Part shown: in pieces, positions 24,161 through 34,117 of the stretch
Position numbering within the stretch: position 1 is the first letter of the stretch
Layout of the letters: each line of letters opens with the position of its first letter
Assembly (NCBI GenBank): GCA_001698425.1
Contig: MBRE01000057.1
Span: 34,855 to 98,854 of the forward strand
DNA from: Oscillatoriales cyanobacterium USR001
GTDB taxonomy: Bacteria; Cyanobacteriota; Cyanobacteriia; Cyanobacteriales; Microcoleaceae
Direction of reading: 5' to 3'
Length of the DNA: 64,000 bases
Program-made: the position numbers and the translations under genes
Notes under the pieces: model-generated
Database searches by the model: none
What the model saw: the letters and a program-made list of their open reading frames with translations, nothing else
Told to the model about the DNA's origin: nothing

Positions 24161-25210
24161 TTAAGCGCCCCGTCGCCCGCGCCTACTCTGGCGAGAACGG
24201 CTGGAGATATCATGTTCCAAAACAGCCCCCACCCCAAAAAGGATTGCACTGAACACAAAAAATACTTCTAACAAACTACCACTTTGAAAGCTACTTTCCG
24301 GCTGAGTATCCCGCCACTTAGAGTACATATCCGCAACGTAAAGCGAAAATGTTGCTGCGGCAATCATTCGCCAGGACTGTGAAAAACGCCCTCCCCAAAA
24401 GGCCAGCAATAGGGCTGTGGCAATAATTAGTAAGAAAACATCGCCAATGATATAGAACAAATTAACTCCATAGGCATAGGGAGTAAGTAGCACATCAAGA
24501 CTCATCACCCAACTTGGGACGCGAGATGAGACTTCTTCTTCTTCTTCTTCTGCTGCTTCTGGTGTTTCAGACTTCTCAGCCGCCGCTTCTGATTTAATTG
24601 CTGGCGCTTGCAAAGCCGCCTTACCTGCTGCTGGTGCGGGTGATTCTACTGTTGTTGGAGCGGGTGCGGATGCTAAACCGAATTGAGCTTTCAAAAAGTC
24701 AGGGGCTGCCACCCAGAAAGCTATAGCCATACCAATTGCGGCAATTCCCCCTAATAGTCCCCACTGCCAAACTTCTAAATTTAGCCGCTTGGAAGTAACC
24801 GCAAGAATCATGCCCCAAATCAGTACAATATAGCTGCCTATGTAGAAAGCATCTGCTGGAGATATATCAGGGTCTAGTTCAAAGTACAGTTCCCAAACAC
24901 CAAATATTATGTTTGCTAAAAAGTAAAACAGCATCCCCAGACCAAGCCCCAGCCAGACGTTACGCCCACTGACCATTTGAGGACTTTTCCAGTTTCTAAA
25001 ACACACCAAGGCTGCTCCCAGGTAGGCCACACATTCAAAAATATAAGTGCCGATGGAGTACCACAGGGGCAATACCTCACCGTCCGGGGGGACGCTGAAC
25101 AGCAGAAAAAACAACAGTGCCAATACTGCCCAAACAATGCCCAAAATTACGAGAGTCTGAGCCGAGAGGAAAGATGGAGAAGTAGATGACTTTTCTGAAG
25201 TGCTGTTCAT
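24161..25210 (-). CDS. Polytopic membrane protein of unknown function
   Basis: A 349-residue protein with about eight predicted membrane helices, for example QTLVILGIVWAVLALLFFLL, LGLGLGMLFYFLANIIFGVW, AFYIGSYIVLIWGMILAV and GVNLFYIIGDVFLLIIATAL. The middle carries a soluble Ala/Pro-rich linker with an EEEEEE run (about residues 180-225), encoded by CTT repeats at 24533-24555. It ends in a basic RSRRGRRG tail. No family function recognised; it looks like a conserved cyanobacterial membrane protein. Confidence 0.65.
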   Translation of the reverse strand: MNSTSEKSSTSPSFLSAQTLVILGIVWAVLALLFFLLFSVPPDGEVLPLWYSIGTYIFECVAYLGAALVCFRNWKSPQMVSGRNVWLGLGLGMLFYFLANIIFGVWELYFELDPDISPADAFYIGSYIVLIWGMILAVTSKRLNLEVWQWGLLGGIAAIGMAIAFWVAAPDFLKAQFGLASAPAPTTVESPAPAAGKAALQAPAIKSEAAAEKSETPEAAEEEEEEVSSRVPSWVMSLDVLLTPYAYGVNLFYIIGDVFLLIIATALLLAFWGGRFSQSWRMIAAATFSLYVADMYSKWRDTQPESSFQSGSLLEVFFVFSAILFGVGAVLEHDISSRSRQSRRGRRGA

Positions 25211-25381
25211 AGTATGGATTTAAGAGGCATAATTAGCGATTCACAAGAGAGAAATTGACACTCTCAGGGCATTAATTCCTGAGATTTTTGAGAGCTAGGC
25301 AAACCTAACGCGCAACGGTCTAGCCAAAAAACCTTTAGACACTTGCTCAAAATTGAGGTTGTGTTAGTTTAAATTATTTAA

Positions 25382-26047
25382 TTATGTCCAGAGCTTGGCA
25401 AGGGTAGATTGTTTGATCCAAGCGATAAACTGGGTGCGATCGCTGGCTGGCATATCTTGCAATATTTCGTTAATGCCTTCGGCAAAGGTGGTATTGCCAA
25501 AATAAGATTTGCCCAATCTATGGAGTTCTTGCAGTAAGGTATTGAGGTGTTGTTCTTGCCAAGAAGGTATTTTGAGGCTGTTGAGCGGATCGACGGTTAG
25601 CAAGTTTTTGATCGCATCTGGGGAGTCTGCCTGCGGGAAGTTCCCCTGCTGAAATACCTTAGCGATATCTTTCTGAAACGATGCGGCTTGCCTAGCACCT
25701 AAAAGGTCTTCAACGTCGAAGTACACAGCTTGCAGCAGCAAAATACAAGCCTGCACGAAGTGTGTGGCTTTGGCTTCCGAGCCGCCAACCTCTTCATTGG
25801 CAAGCTGATCTAAGCGGACTTTTCCCCAGACGCTATATCTATCCGGCTCTTCTAGCAAAACGCAGGCTTTGCCTCGGTTGTCGGTGAGATCCCGCCACAA
25901 GGCTCTGGCCTCTTCTGCTTGTTTACCGCTAAAGGCGCTGATTAGGCGAAAGGTCTGCCCCTGATAGTTAAGAATTGGGATTGGTTGATCCCGTTTTGGG
26001 TGTTGAAAGCTTGTGATTTCAACATCCTGTCGTTTCAGAATAAACAT
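25382..26047 (-). CDS. Conserved cyanobacterial hypothetical protein (Npun_F0813-like)
   Basis: A 221-residue soluble protein beginning MFILKRQDVEITSFQHPKRD. It has a beta-rich N-terminal half (QTFRLISAFSGKQAEEARAL; CVLLEEPDRYSVWGKVRLDQ) and a helical C-terminal half (HLNTLLQELHRLGKSYFGNT). I recall this layout from the family named Npun_F0813, function unknown. No active-site motif or membrane segment is visible. A 171-bp gap separates it from the membrane-protein gene downstream on the same strand. Confidence 0.6.
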   Translation of the reverse strand: MFILKRQDVEITSFQHPKRDQPIPILNYQGQTFRLISAFSGKQAEEARALWRDLTDNRGKACVLLEEPDRYSVWGKVRLDQLANEEVGGSEAKATHFVQACILLLQAVYFDVEDLLGARQAASFQKDIAKVFQQGNFPQADSPDAIKNLLTVDPLNSLKIPSWQEQHLNTLLQELHRLGKSYFGNTTFAEGINEILQDMPASDRTQFIAWIKQSTLAKLWT

Positions 26048-26395
26048 GACACTGCGATTTGACTCCTGTCATGGCCGGGGGTACTTTGCAAGTCATTGTA
26101 CTCTCGCATTGCGAGATTTGCTACCTGCGGACGACTGGGGGAATAATTTTGGTTGAGTGGCGATCGCCTTTTTGGACAATACCCTTCAGTCAAATTCCCT
26201 AACTAAGTTGTATTTTAGAGAGTTGAGACTCTAACCTAATTTTTTCGGTTTTACCCGCAATTAGGCGATTATAGCACCAACTTTCTTTTCTACGTCACTC
26301 TAAAATACCATTGTTTTTGACGCTATCTTGAGGTATAAGAAATTTTTTGCCATACGATCGCCCAAAAAAGCTAAGTATAAATATTTCTTTACGGA
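26048..26395. other. Intergenic region before the tRNA gene
   Basis: About 350 bases between the divergently placed hypothetical gene and the tRNA promoter. AT-rich with one HIP1-like GGCGATCGCC site; I see no gene or strong repeat in it. Confidence 0.5.
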
Positions 26396-26423
26396 CTGTT
26401 ACTGCTAAAATTTACGGTATAAT
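26396..26423 (+). promoter_or_regulatory. Probable promoter of tRNA-Arg
   Basis: A perfect -10 hexamer TATAAT at 26418-26423 with a weak -35 (CTGTTA, 26396-26401) and 16-base spacing. Transcription would start about 33 bases before the mature tRNA. Confidence 0.4.
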
Positions 26424-26462
26424 CTGTCAAAAGATGTTTGGTTAGGTAAATAATGTTGAGTT

Positions 26463-26536
26463 GGGTACGTAACTCAGTTGGATAGAGTAGCGGATTTCTA
26501 ATCCGCCTGTCGCAGGTTCGAGTCCTGCCGTGCCCG
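26463..26536 (+). tRNA. tRNA-Arg (anticodon TCT)
   Basis: Cloverleaf can be drawn by hand. Acceptor GGGTACG pairs with CGTGCCC (one G-T). The D arm contains ACTC-AGTTGGATAGA-GAGT-like sequence, the anticodon stem GCGGA/TCCGC encloses loop TTTCTAA with anticodon TCT, and the T arm has CAGGTTCGAGTCCTG. The 3' CCA is not encoded; G26536 is the discriminator. Length 74 nt. A partial inverted copy lies 31 bases downstream. Confidence 0.95.
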
Positions 26537-26567
26537 TTTTAATTCCTGGTTAACCTGTTACAGTTGA

Positions 26568-26599
26568 ATTAGAAATCCGCTACTCTATTCAACTGAGTT
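26568..26599 (-). repeat. Inverted partial copy of tRNA-Arg (D arm to anticodon loop)
   Basis: The reverse complement of 26568-26599 matches tRNA bases 26471-26502 at 31 of 32 positions. It ends exactly one base before the reversed stop codon of the PyrF-PyrE gene. tRNA and copy form a long hairpin with a roughly 65-base loop. It looks like the trace of an integration or rearrangement at the tRNA. Confidence 0.85.
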
Positions 26600-28072
26600 C
26601 TAGTGAACCTCTGTCAAAATGTTGAATTGTTCATCATTAACACGGCCAGCTTGATGCAAAGTTTGGGCAATTTCTGTAAGTGTTAAAACCGCGTGAGCGC
26701 AATAGCCATTCTCCTGCAATTTATCTTTCACACCTTTTCCATGATCGATAAATACGACAATATCATCGACTTTCAAACCAGCAGATTTTAACTTAGCCGC
26801 ACCTTCCATTGCACTCTTACCAGAAATTAGAATATCATCTACTACGACAATTTTTTCACCAGCTTGAAAATGCCCCTCAATTAACCGTCCCGCACCGTAA
26901 GTTTTTACTTCTTTACGAGGGAAAATCATCGGTCTTTCCATTCGCAAAGCTAAGCCCGTTGCTGTGGGCAAAGAACCGTAAGGTATGCCTGCAATTCTAT
27001 CAAATATCAAGTCTTTGAGAATATCGGCATAAGCACTAACAATTTGATGAAAAATTTGAGGAATTGAGATAATCGGACGTAAATCAATGTAATAGGGAAA
27101 TATGGCACCTGATGCTTGTACGTGGTCGCCAAAAACTATGCAGCCAATGTCATAAAGTTGTAGGATTAAATCCCGATGAGGTTCATGCTTTAAAAAGCAG
27201 ACATCAGGAATCCATAATTCACAAGTGGGACTGCCTTGTAATACCTGAAGTCTTTGTTCATTAATGCGATCGCGCAACTGCTTAATCGCCTGGCTACTAT
27301 CTTTTGTGGTTAATAAATTTGGTGGTACTGGTAACAGTAAACCTTCACCATTTTTACTCAATCCAGCCGCAATTATTTGGGTGAGGTCATCTATTTCTGT
27401 AAGGTCATTTTCTTCAGCGATATCTCCATGAATTAAAATTAATCTTTCGGGAGCAGCTTTACGAATTCTCGCTAACATATCCGCCATTACTCCTACTTCT
27501 AAACCAATTTGATCTAGGGTTCCCCAACTTTGAACTGCTTGTACTAATTGTAAGTAAAGCGGATTTTCTGGTGTGGGATATTCTTGTAGGATAGCAGCTG
27601 AAGGATTGGCGGTTGCACAGAGGACAAAAACGGCTTTTCCGGGGTAAACTAAAAAAGGAGTTACTTGGTCAAGTCCGGCGTAAGGAGACAAGGTGACAGC
27701 ATCTACTTGCCAGTCTTCAAATGCTGTACGAGCAAAGGCGGTACTGGTGTTTAAATCGCCATATTTGGCATCTAAAATGACGGGAATGTGAGGGGGAATA
27801 TTTTTTAAAGTTTGTTGGAGTAATTCTAAACCGGGAATGCCGAGAGCTTGATAAAAACCTAGACTAAGTTTATAGGCGCAGACAAAATCTTTGGTTTTTT
27901 CGATGATAGATTTTAGGCTATCTTGTAAAGTTGTGCTGGCGATATTTGGTTGTTTTTCTATATCGGCAGGAAATAAGTTTTCTATTTCTGGATCGAGTGC
28001 GACATAAAGTAAACTTTGATTGCGGTCAATTGCGGCTAATAGTTTCTCAGAAAAATTCAGTTGAATGTTCAT
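26600..28072 (-). CDS. Bifunctional orotidine-5'-phosphate decarboxylase / orotate phosphoribosyltransferase
   Basis: A 490-residue fusion of the last two UMP-synthesis enzymes, with decarboxylase first and transferase second (opposite to eukaryotic UMPS). The PyrF half has YVALDPEIENL, VCAYKLSLGFYQ and the catalytic DAKYGDLNTST (D-x-K-x-x-D). The PyrE half shows RIAGIPYGSLPTATGLAL, MIFPRKEVKTYGAG and the PRPP-binding VVVDDILISGKSAMEG. Cytosolic. The order F-E is known from cyanobacterial annotations. The stop codon abuts the inverted tRNA copy. Confidence 0.93.
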   Translation of the reverse strand: MNIQLNFSEKLLAAIDRNQSLLYVALDPEIENLFPADIEKQPNIASTTLQDSLKSIIEKTKDFVCAYKLSLGFYQALGIPGLELLQQTLKNIPPHIPVILDAKYGDLNTSTAFARTAFEDWQVDAVTLSPYAGLDQVTPFLVYPGKAVFVLCATANPSAAILQEYPTPENPLYLQLVQAVQSWGTLDQIGLEVGVMADMLARIRKAAPERLILIHGDIAEENDLTEIDDLTQIIAAGLSKNGEGLLLPVPPNLLTTKDSSQAIKQLRDRINEQRLQVLQGSPTCELWIPDVCFLKHEPHRDLILQLYDIGCIVFGDHVQASGAIFPYYIDLRPIISIPQIFHQIVSAYADILKDLIFDRIAGIPYGSLPTATGLALRMERPMIFPRKEVKTYGAGRLIEGHFQAGEKIVVVDDILISGKSAMEGAAKLKSAGLKVDDIVVFIDHGKGVKDKLQENGYCAHAVLTLTEIAQTLHQAGRVNDEQFNILTEVH

Positions 28073-28107
28073 GGTAATTTGTAGTATTAGTTTTGTGGTA
28101 TTAATTT

Positions 28108-31100
28108 TTAATCGCAGGTAGTATCTTGTAGATTATACTTGAGATAGCTGCCAATGCGATCGCAAGTTTGCCTCATTAATTTCTGTAACTGAAAATCCAA
28201 ATTATTATTTTTACTATTAACTTCTCCTAAATCTTCAACGCGCCAAACTTTTACAGTTCCATCCCAACTACCCGATGCTAAAATTTTACCATCAGGACTC
28301 CAACTCAAACCATAAACCCGATCTTGATGACTGGAAAGGGTTTTCAACAGTCTACCATCTAAACTCCAAATTTTCACAGTTTTGTCAAAACTCGACGAGG
28401 CTAAAAATTTTCCATTGGGGCTAAAAATTACCCTAGAAACTTTATTGCTATGATCCTCTAAAGTTTTCAATAAACGACCGTCTAAATTCCAAAGCTTTAC
28501 TGTATTGTCATCAGAAGCTGAGGCAATTATTTGACCATCTGGGCTAAAGCTTACCCAATTCACCTCACCTTTGTGACCGCGAATTGTTCTTAATAATTTG
28601 CCATTTTTGTGCCAAATTTTTATAGTATTATCAGCACTAGCAGTGGCAATAGTTTCGCCGTCAGAACTAAAACAAACGCTGTAAACCCAACCAGTATGAC
28701 CTGTCATTGTCTGCAATAAATCACCATTTTTTTGCCAAAGTTTCACCGTTTTATCCGCACTAGCTGTTGCTATAATCTGGTTATCTCTGCTAAAATTTAC
28801 GTCAAATATTTCATCACTATGACCTTGCCAACTTCTGATAAATTTACCATCTAAATGCCAAAGTTTCACCATTTTATCTTTACCAACTGAGGCAATTGTA
28901 GAACCATCTGGCGCAAAACTTACGCCATAAATCCATTCTTTATGTCCATTAATTCCATTAAGTAAAAGGGGAGGCGATGGGGCAATTTCTGGATTACCTT
29001 TTTCTGCTTCTTGCCAATTCCAAAGTTTGACAGTTTTGTCCCTGCTTGCTGAAGCAATAATTTTACCATTAGGACTGAAACTAATACCATAAACTAGATT
29101 ATCGCGTTCTTTTGGGGATGGAATTTCTAGGGTTTTTAATAATCGAATATCCGGTTGCCAAAGTTTCACAGTATTATCAGCGCTGGCAGTAGCAATAGTT
29201 TGACCATCTCTACTAAAATTCACACCATAAATTATTGCAGTATGACCTTTTAATGTTGTTAATAGGTTGCCATCAACACTCCAAATTTTCACGGTATTAT
29301 CTTCGCTGGCAGTTGCTAATGTTTGACCATTGGGATTGAATGTTACGGCTCTAATACCTAGTTCGTGTCCTTCCCAGGCTTTTAAAAGTTTTCCGTCAAT
29401 GCTCCAAATTTTCACAATTTTGTTAGCACCAACAGTAGCAATAATACTGTTATCAGGAGAGAAACTTACGCTGGTGACATCGCTAATTAAATCGTTGAGA
29501 TTTTTTAAGAAAGCAGATTTTTCACCTGTTTCTCCCTGAATATTCCAAAGTTTTACAGTGCTATCGTAACTGGCACTAGCCAATATTTTACCGTCACTAC
29601 TCCAACTTAAACTTGTTACGCCGCCACGATGTCCTTTAAGTGTAATAGGGTTTAATACTGATTGCTTATTGTTTATTTCTTCCTGTAAGTTCCAAAGTTT
29701 AATAGTATTATCTTTACTTGCGGAAGCTAAGATTGTTCCTTGAGGATTAAAAGCCACGCTGAAAACACTTGCAGTATGACCGGAAAAAGTTTTAAGCAAT
29801 TTGCCTTCAATGTTCCAAAGTTTAACAGTTTTATCTTTGCTGCTGGTCGCGATTTTCTGACCATCTGGACTGAATGTTACTGCATAAATGCGATCGCTAT
29901 GTCCTTTCAAATTTTTAATTAACTTGCCGTTACTACTCCAAAGTTTGACAATTTTATCATCACCAACAGTAGCAATAGTTTTTCCATCTGGACTAAAACT
30001 GACATCCCAAACCCATCCTTTATGTCCTTCTAATCTATTAAGTTCTTGTACTTCAGATAAAGGTCCTTGTAAGTTGTAAATTACTGATTTTTGTAGTTGA
30101 TTATCGGTTCCTAGTTTCTGTAATTTTCTCGCAGCCCGCAGACTATTTACTAAAGCATCAAGCTGATTTCCCGATCCTCTTAAAGCTTGAGATGTTGAAT
30201 TTATAGCTTTGATTTCAGCGATTTCTGCTTCTCTTTTTTGGTATCCAGCGTTAACGGCTTCTTTGGTTTGATAAGTTGCTACTAAACCGGCAATTATCGT
30301 AGCAATAGAAATAATACCAAGTCCGCCAAGCGATCGTTGAATTGTCTGTTTAGCTTTCTGTTGAGCTTCTATGAGAGTTTGATTCGCAATAGCTAATATT
30401 TCAGATGCTTCTTTTTCAGCTTCTAAAGCCGTTATTACTTCTCTTTTTTCTAATTCTAAACTAGCCGATAAAAATTGATAATCTAAGTCATTTAAGCTTT
30501 TATTGGCAGCCCAATTTTGAGCGTCCCGCAGTGCTTGACCTCGCAGTAGCCGTGACTCATCGAGACGGTTGAAATTAACCCAATTTGTAATTGCTTCCGA
30601 GTATGGGCGGAGAGATGCTAAAGCTTTTTCTACCCAACTTTGATTAAATATTTCTTGATATATTCGATTATAAATTCTGAGCTTTCCATCTTGTTTAACT
30701 ACTAAACCAGATAATCTTAATTCGGTTTGTTCTGGACTACCATCGGCGGCTATTTCTCCTTCTAAAATTTGTTGATATAGTCCGAGAAGTCGCCCAGAAT
30801 TTTGTTCGCTTCTTAGGAGGCGATCGCGAATTGTTTTTAAATGCTCTGGTTCGTCGTGATATTCCCAATTTTCGAGCAAATAATTACGAACTATTTGCTC
30901 TATACTCGTCGTTTTATCATCATAATTTTTAACAATTATTTGGCATAGTTTCTGAGTTAAAAATGGCTGACCGCCAGTCCAATGCAAAATCTCTGTTAAA
31001 ACACTTTCTGGATTTTCTGCAACTGTTGATAATCCCTTAGTTAAAGATAATTTAGCTTCTTCTAGGGTAAAACCACTCAACTCTATCCCTTGACCAATAT

Positions 31101-31695
31101 TAAACTGTGTCCGTTGTTTATCATCAATCAAATCCTGCGGCGTACCTACTCCCAAAAGACAAAAAGTAAGCCGTTGATATTCATAATTACTAGCTCGTTT
31201 GTTGTAGCAAGCACGAAGAAATGCAAAAAAATCATCCTTAAAAGACAGAGAAATAATACTATCTATTTCATCAATAAAAATTACAATATTTTGTGATAAT
31301 TCTCTCAGCAAAACAGACTCTATAAACTCAGAAAACTTATCCAATGGTGACAATAAATTATGTTGCTTCCACCAATCTATGCAATTAATTTTAGACGACA
31401 AATCCAATTCCTTCACTAACCTTCTAACAATGGCTAAATACCACTTTTCCGGCGTAACATCCAGCGAGCCAATTTCTGTAATATCGATCGCTGCACAGCT
31501 AATTCCTTCAGCACTTAACCTTTGAGCCGTTCTTACCCATAAACTAGATTTCCCCATCTGTCGGGAGTTCAATACATAACAAAATTCACCATTTTTTAAA
31601 CTATTATATAAAAGACGATCTGCTTCCCTAACTACATAAGTAGGGTGCTGACTTTCTAAACTTCCACCAACTTGATAAGCATTATTAACAGACAT
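28108..31695 (-). CDS. AAA-like ATPase with C-terminal WD40 beta-propellers
   Basis: A 1195-residue protein. Residues 1-370 form an AAA_35-type P-loop domain with Walker A RQMGKSSLW and Walker B IVIFIDEIDSI. A helical region with one hydrophobic segment (GGLGIISIATIIAGLVATY, about 455-475) follows. The remainder is about 14 WD40 repeats, each with GHxxxV..V.FSPDG..IATAS.D.TVKLW, enough for two propellers. Such proteins are common in filamentous cyanobacteria and are thought to sense or scaffold signals. It lies 35 bases upstream of pyrF-pyrE on the same strand. Confidence 0.85.
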   Translation of the reverse strand: MSVNNAYQVGGSLESQHPTYVVREADRLLYNSLKNGEFCYVLNSRQMGKSSLWVRTAQRLSAEGISCAAIDITEIGSLDVTPEKWYLAIVRRLVKELDLSSKINCIDWWKQHNLLSPLDKFSEFIESVLLRELSQNIVIFIDEIDSIISLSFKDDFFAFLRACYNKRASNYEYQRLTFCLLGVGTPQDLIDDKQRTQFNIGQGIELSGFTLEEAKLSLTKGLSTVAENPESVLTEILHWTGGQPFLTQKLCQIIVKNYDDKTTSIEQIVRNYLLENWEYHDEPEHLKTIRDRLLRSEQNSGRLLGLYQQILEGEIAADGSPEQTELRLSGLVVKQDGKLRIYNRIYQEIFNQSWVEKALASLRPYSEAITNWVNFNRLDESRLLRGQALRDAQNWAANKSLNDLDYQFLSASLELEKREVITALEAEKEASEILAIANQTLIEAQQKAKQTIQRSLGGLGIISIATIIAGLVATYQTKEAVNAGYQKREAEIAEIKAINSTSQALRGSGNQLDALVNSLRAARKLQKLGTDNQLQKSVIYNLQGPLSEVQELNRLEGHKGWVWDVSFSPDGKTIATVGDDKIVKLWSSNGKLIKNLKGHSDRIYAVTFSPDGQKIATSSKDKTVKLWNIEGKLLKTFSGHTASVFSVAFNPQGTILASASKDNTIKLWNLQEEINNKQSVLNPITLKGHRGGVTSLSWSSDGKILASASYDSTVKLWNIQGETGEKSAFLKNLNDLISDVTSVSFSPDNSIIATVGANKIVKIWSIDGKLLKAWEGHELGIRAVTFNPNGQTLATASEDNTVKIWSVDGNLLTTLKGHTAIIYGVNFSRDGQTIATASADNTVKLWQPDIRLLKTLEIPSPKERDNLVYGISFSPNGKIIASASRDKTVKLWNWQEAEKGNPEIAPSPPLLLNGINGHKEWIYGVSFAPDGSTIASVGKDKMVKLWHLDGKFIRSWQGHSDEIFDVNFSRDNQIIATASADKTVKLWQKNGDLLQTMTGHTGWVYSVCFSSDGETIATASADNTIKIWHKNGKLLRTIRGHKGEVNWVSFSPDGQIIASASDDNTVKLWNLDGRLLKTLEDHSNKVSRVIFSPNGKFLASSSFDKTVKIWSLDGRLLKTLSSHQDRVYGLSWSPDGKILASGSWDGTVKVWRVEDLGEVNSKNNNLDFQLQKLMRQTCDRIGSYLKYNLQDTTCD

Positions 31696-31831
31696 AAACG
31701 ATCGCCAAATTTATACTAAAATTTTATACCATTTCTCTAATCTCCGATCCCAAATTCCAGTTTATCACCCCCTTTATCCTCTGCCTCTTACCTCTGCGTT
31801 CTCTGTGTTCTCTGCGGTTCGTAAAAAAAGC

Positions 31832-33178
31832 CTAACTAGCGGAAAATTTATGTTGAAAATACTGCCGATATAACTGACAACTAGGAATCACACCATTTTG
31901 CTCCTGTTTCACTAATCCAATACTAAGTAATTTAAACTGCAACATTGATTCTAATTTCACACTACTATTAGCATTAACTACCTGTTTAAAAGCTATTGCT
32001 AATTGAGGATATTCTTGCATTGTCCCCCAATGTCCCTTTAAGTGTTCGCGGTAAATTCCCACATCTGTTGCAGCTTTTTCTAACAGTTGTTCCAATGCCA
32101 CATTCTGACGGCGTAAATGATAAATTGCCAACTGTACTAAATAAGGATGACCGCCAACCATTGCCATTAAAGGTGCAATATTTACTGTTCCTTTATCCGT
32201 CTCCCAATTCAGACCATAACGTTCGGCTAAATCTTGGACTTGTTTGGGGGTAAATTCTGGTAATTCTATCGGTAAACCTACATTAAATGGGGATTGATTT
32301 AACTTGAGAGGGATGTAAACATCTGTGGAATGCACGATCACTAATCTCAATTTTTTCCAGATGGAATTTTTTAATTTTGCATACTCATGTAAGACTCGCA
32401 GTAAACCGAAAAAATCTTGAGCAATTTCAGGATAAGGAAAAATTCGATCGACTTCATCTAATCCTAAAACTACTGGAGTATCTATTTCTGATAATAGATA
32501 ATCTTCTAAATAATTTGTGCAGTTAGTATTGCTGGTAAAAAGTTCTTCATCCCAATAATCAGCTAATTTATTTGGTAGTTGTAATTCTCTAGTAATACAC
32601 TTGCAAAACCAGCGCAAGAATTGATCGAGACTTTTTAAGACTTCTCTATCAGCCAATAAAAAGTTGAGGTTTACGGTTTTATATCCAGCTTGATTGGCAC
32701 TATGAAGAATGCGATTTAGCAGTGAAGTTTTACCCATTTGTCGGGAAGCTTTGATGCGAATTAGCGCTCCTGGTTGTAAAATTGCTTGGCAACAATCGGA
32801 TTCAATGGTTGGACGTTCTAAATAAAAGGGTGAATCTAATTCTATTGGTCCTTCGGGAAAGTCTAAGGAAATATTTGTGGTTATTTGTGTAGGTTTTACT
32901 GCGATGAATTTTCTTTCTATTGCTGTCCGAAAATTACTTTTACTTACTTCTTCTCCCAAGGATTCTGATAGTAATTTCCAGAATTTATGACCGACAGTTC
33001 TCTGTAAATAATTAACTGTATATTCTGTATTTGCTGCCATTTCTTCGTAGGTTTGATGCAGCCACGCACCGCGAAATATGGCAGTTTCTACATCGGTTAG
33101 ATATCTGCCAATTTTGGTAAAAATTGCTTGATTTGCTATTTTGAGTGCTTGCTCAAAATTGAGGTTGTTTTCTTGCAT
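31832..33178 (-). CDS. AAA-like ATPase with N-terminal vMAP-type domain
   Basis: From ATG 33178 the protein has 448 residues. The N-terminus NFEQALKIANQAIFTKIGRY, YLQRTVGHKFWKLLSESLGE and NFRTAIER closely parallels that of the NB-ARC protein at 49990-51396, and I identify it with the helix-turn-helix-like vMAP domain of cyanobacterial effector proteins. An AAA_35 ATPase follows: Walker A ASRQMGKTSLL, Walker B VVLGLDEVDRI. The frame stays open to 33361, adding 61 hydrophobic residues with no counterpart in the paralogue and no ribosome site, so I use the shorter start. A longer, membrane-anchored form cannot be excluded. Confidence 0.75.
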   Translation of the reverse strand: MQENNLNFEQALKIANQAIFTKIGRYLTDVETAIFRGAWLHQTYEEMAANTEYTVNYLQRTVGHKFWKLLSESLGEEVSKSNFRTAIERKFIAVKPTQITTNISLDFPEGPIELDSPFYLERPTIESDCCQAILQPGALIRIKASRQMGKTSLLNRILHSANQAGYKTVNLNFLLADREVLKSLDQFLRWFCKCITRELQLPNKLADYWDEELFTSNTNCTNYLEDYLLSEIDTPVVLGLDEVDRIFPYPEIAQDFFGLLRVLHEYAKLKNSIWKKLRLVIVHSTDVYIPLKLNQSPFNVGLPIELPEFTPKQVQDLAERYGLNWETDKGTVNIAPLMAMVGGHPYLVQLAIYHLRRQNVALEQLLEKAATDVGIYREHLKGHWGTMQEYPQLAIAFKQVVNANSSVKLESMLQFKLLSIGLVKQEQNGVIPSCQLYRQYFQHKFSAS

Positions 33179-33559
33179 GGAGGCAACAATTTTTAGGTTG
33201 CGAGATTGCATAAAACTACTCGCAATTTTAATTATAAAGCCTAAATGTGCGATCGCCACAGAAAGCCAAGGGGTTAACAGACTTGTAACGCAGATCGGGA
33301 TTATAACAGAAAACAACAAATTTGACAAGAGGGATTGTGCCATTTGTGATTTAGATCGCATTTAGACACATTAGCAATCACTTGGGAAAAACGGTAAAAT
33401 CACTTCCCTGCAAGAGTTTCAACTGTTGACAAACCTGAGAATCCATGTAATTTCACTGTTGCGGCGGGGAAACTGTCAACTTTTCTGTGGGGTAATGAAC
33501 CGGATGAAAGTAGCTTTGAGTAGTAGAAAGTAAATATTGATTTTTTGGAGGCGCTTAAA

Positions 33560-33925
33560 ATGTATTACTTACTCATCAATAACCAAAATCTGGAGCTCAA
33601 AGAGTTATTTCCTGAAGGAATCCCCAGTTTCGGCCCTACCCCTGACGAATTTATTGAGATTTATGATGAGTCAACCTTTGAATTTCTGGAAATACAACCT
33701 GCTTTTCGAGTCAATATCAAAGGGTTGACAACTCAGCAGGAGTTAAGACTATTCAATTTTTATGCTGCGACTGCGGATGATCCTCAAATGGTGATTGATT
33801 CCTTCAAATTGTTGGAAAGTGGGTGGGTAACGATTCCTGTGGAGGAGGTGGAGTCTGTGATTTGGCGGGAAGGGGAAAAAGTATTTGCTTTTACCGGCGA
33901 CTTGAGTGGGGCGATCGCTAAATAG
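33560..33925 (+). CDS. Hypothetical protein, 121 residues
   Basis: Begins MYYLLINNQNLELKELFPEG; ATG 33560 is set by GGAGG at 33547-33551, nine bases upstream. Acidic, no membrane segment. Strand-rich centre (EFIEIYDESTFEFLEIQPAF) and a final VIWREGEKVFAFTGDLSGAI. I do not recognise a family. It is alone on the plus strand after the divergent AAA gene. Confidence 0.6.
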   Translation: MYYLLINNQNLELKELFPEGIPSFGPTPDEFIEIYDESTFEFLEIQPAFRVNIKGLTTQQELRLFNFYAATADDPQMVIDSFKLLESGWVTIPVEEVESVIWREGEKVFAFTGDLSGAIAK

Positions 33926-34117
33926 ATTATGTATTAAGGGATGTAGCTCTGCTTGCGATCGAGATCATACAAATTAACCATCCCTCATCACATAATTTTA
34001 GTGTCTGCCGTCACTCAATTACTCCCAAACGATCACATTCCTGCAACTGCGGTCATCACTTCGGCTTCTAGGGAAACGCGAGATGATAACAATGTTGAGT
34101 TAAACCCTGTGTGCGTT

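Noticed and set aside
26568..26599. Second (pseudo) tRNA gene
   Set aside because: Only the D arm to anticodon loop is present, in inverse direction; acceptor and T arms are missing, so it is a partial repeat.
33179..33361. 61-residue hydrophobic N-terminal extension of the vMAP-AAA protein
   Set aside because: No counterpart in the paralogue at 49990, no ribosome site at the upstream ATG; kept only as an alternative start.
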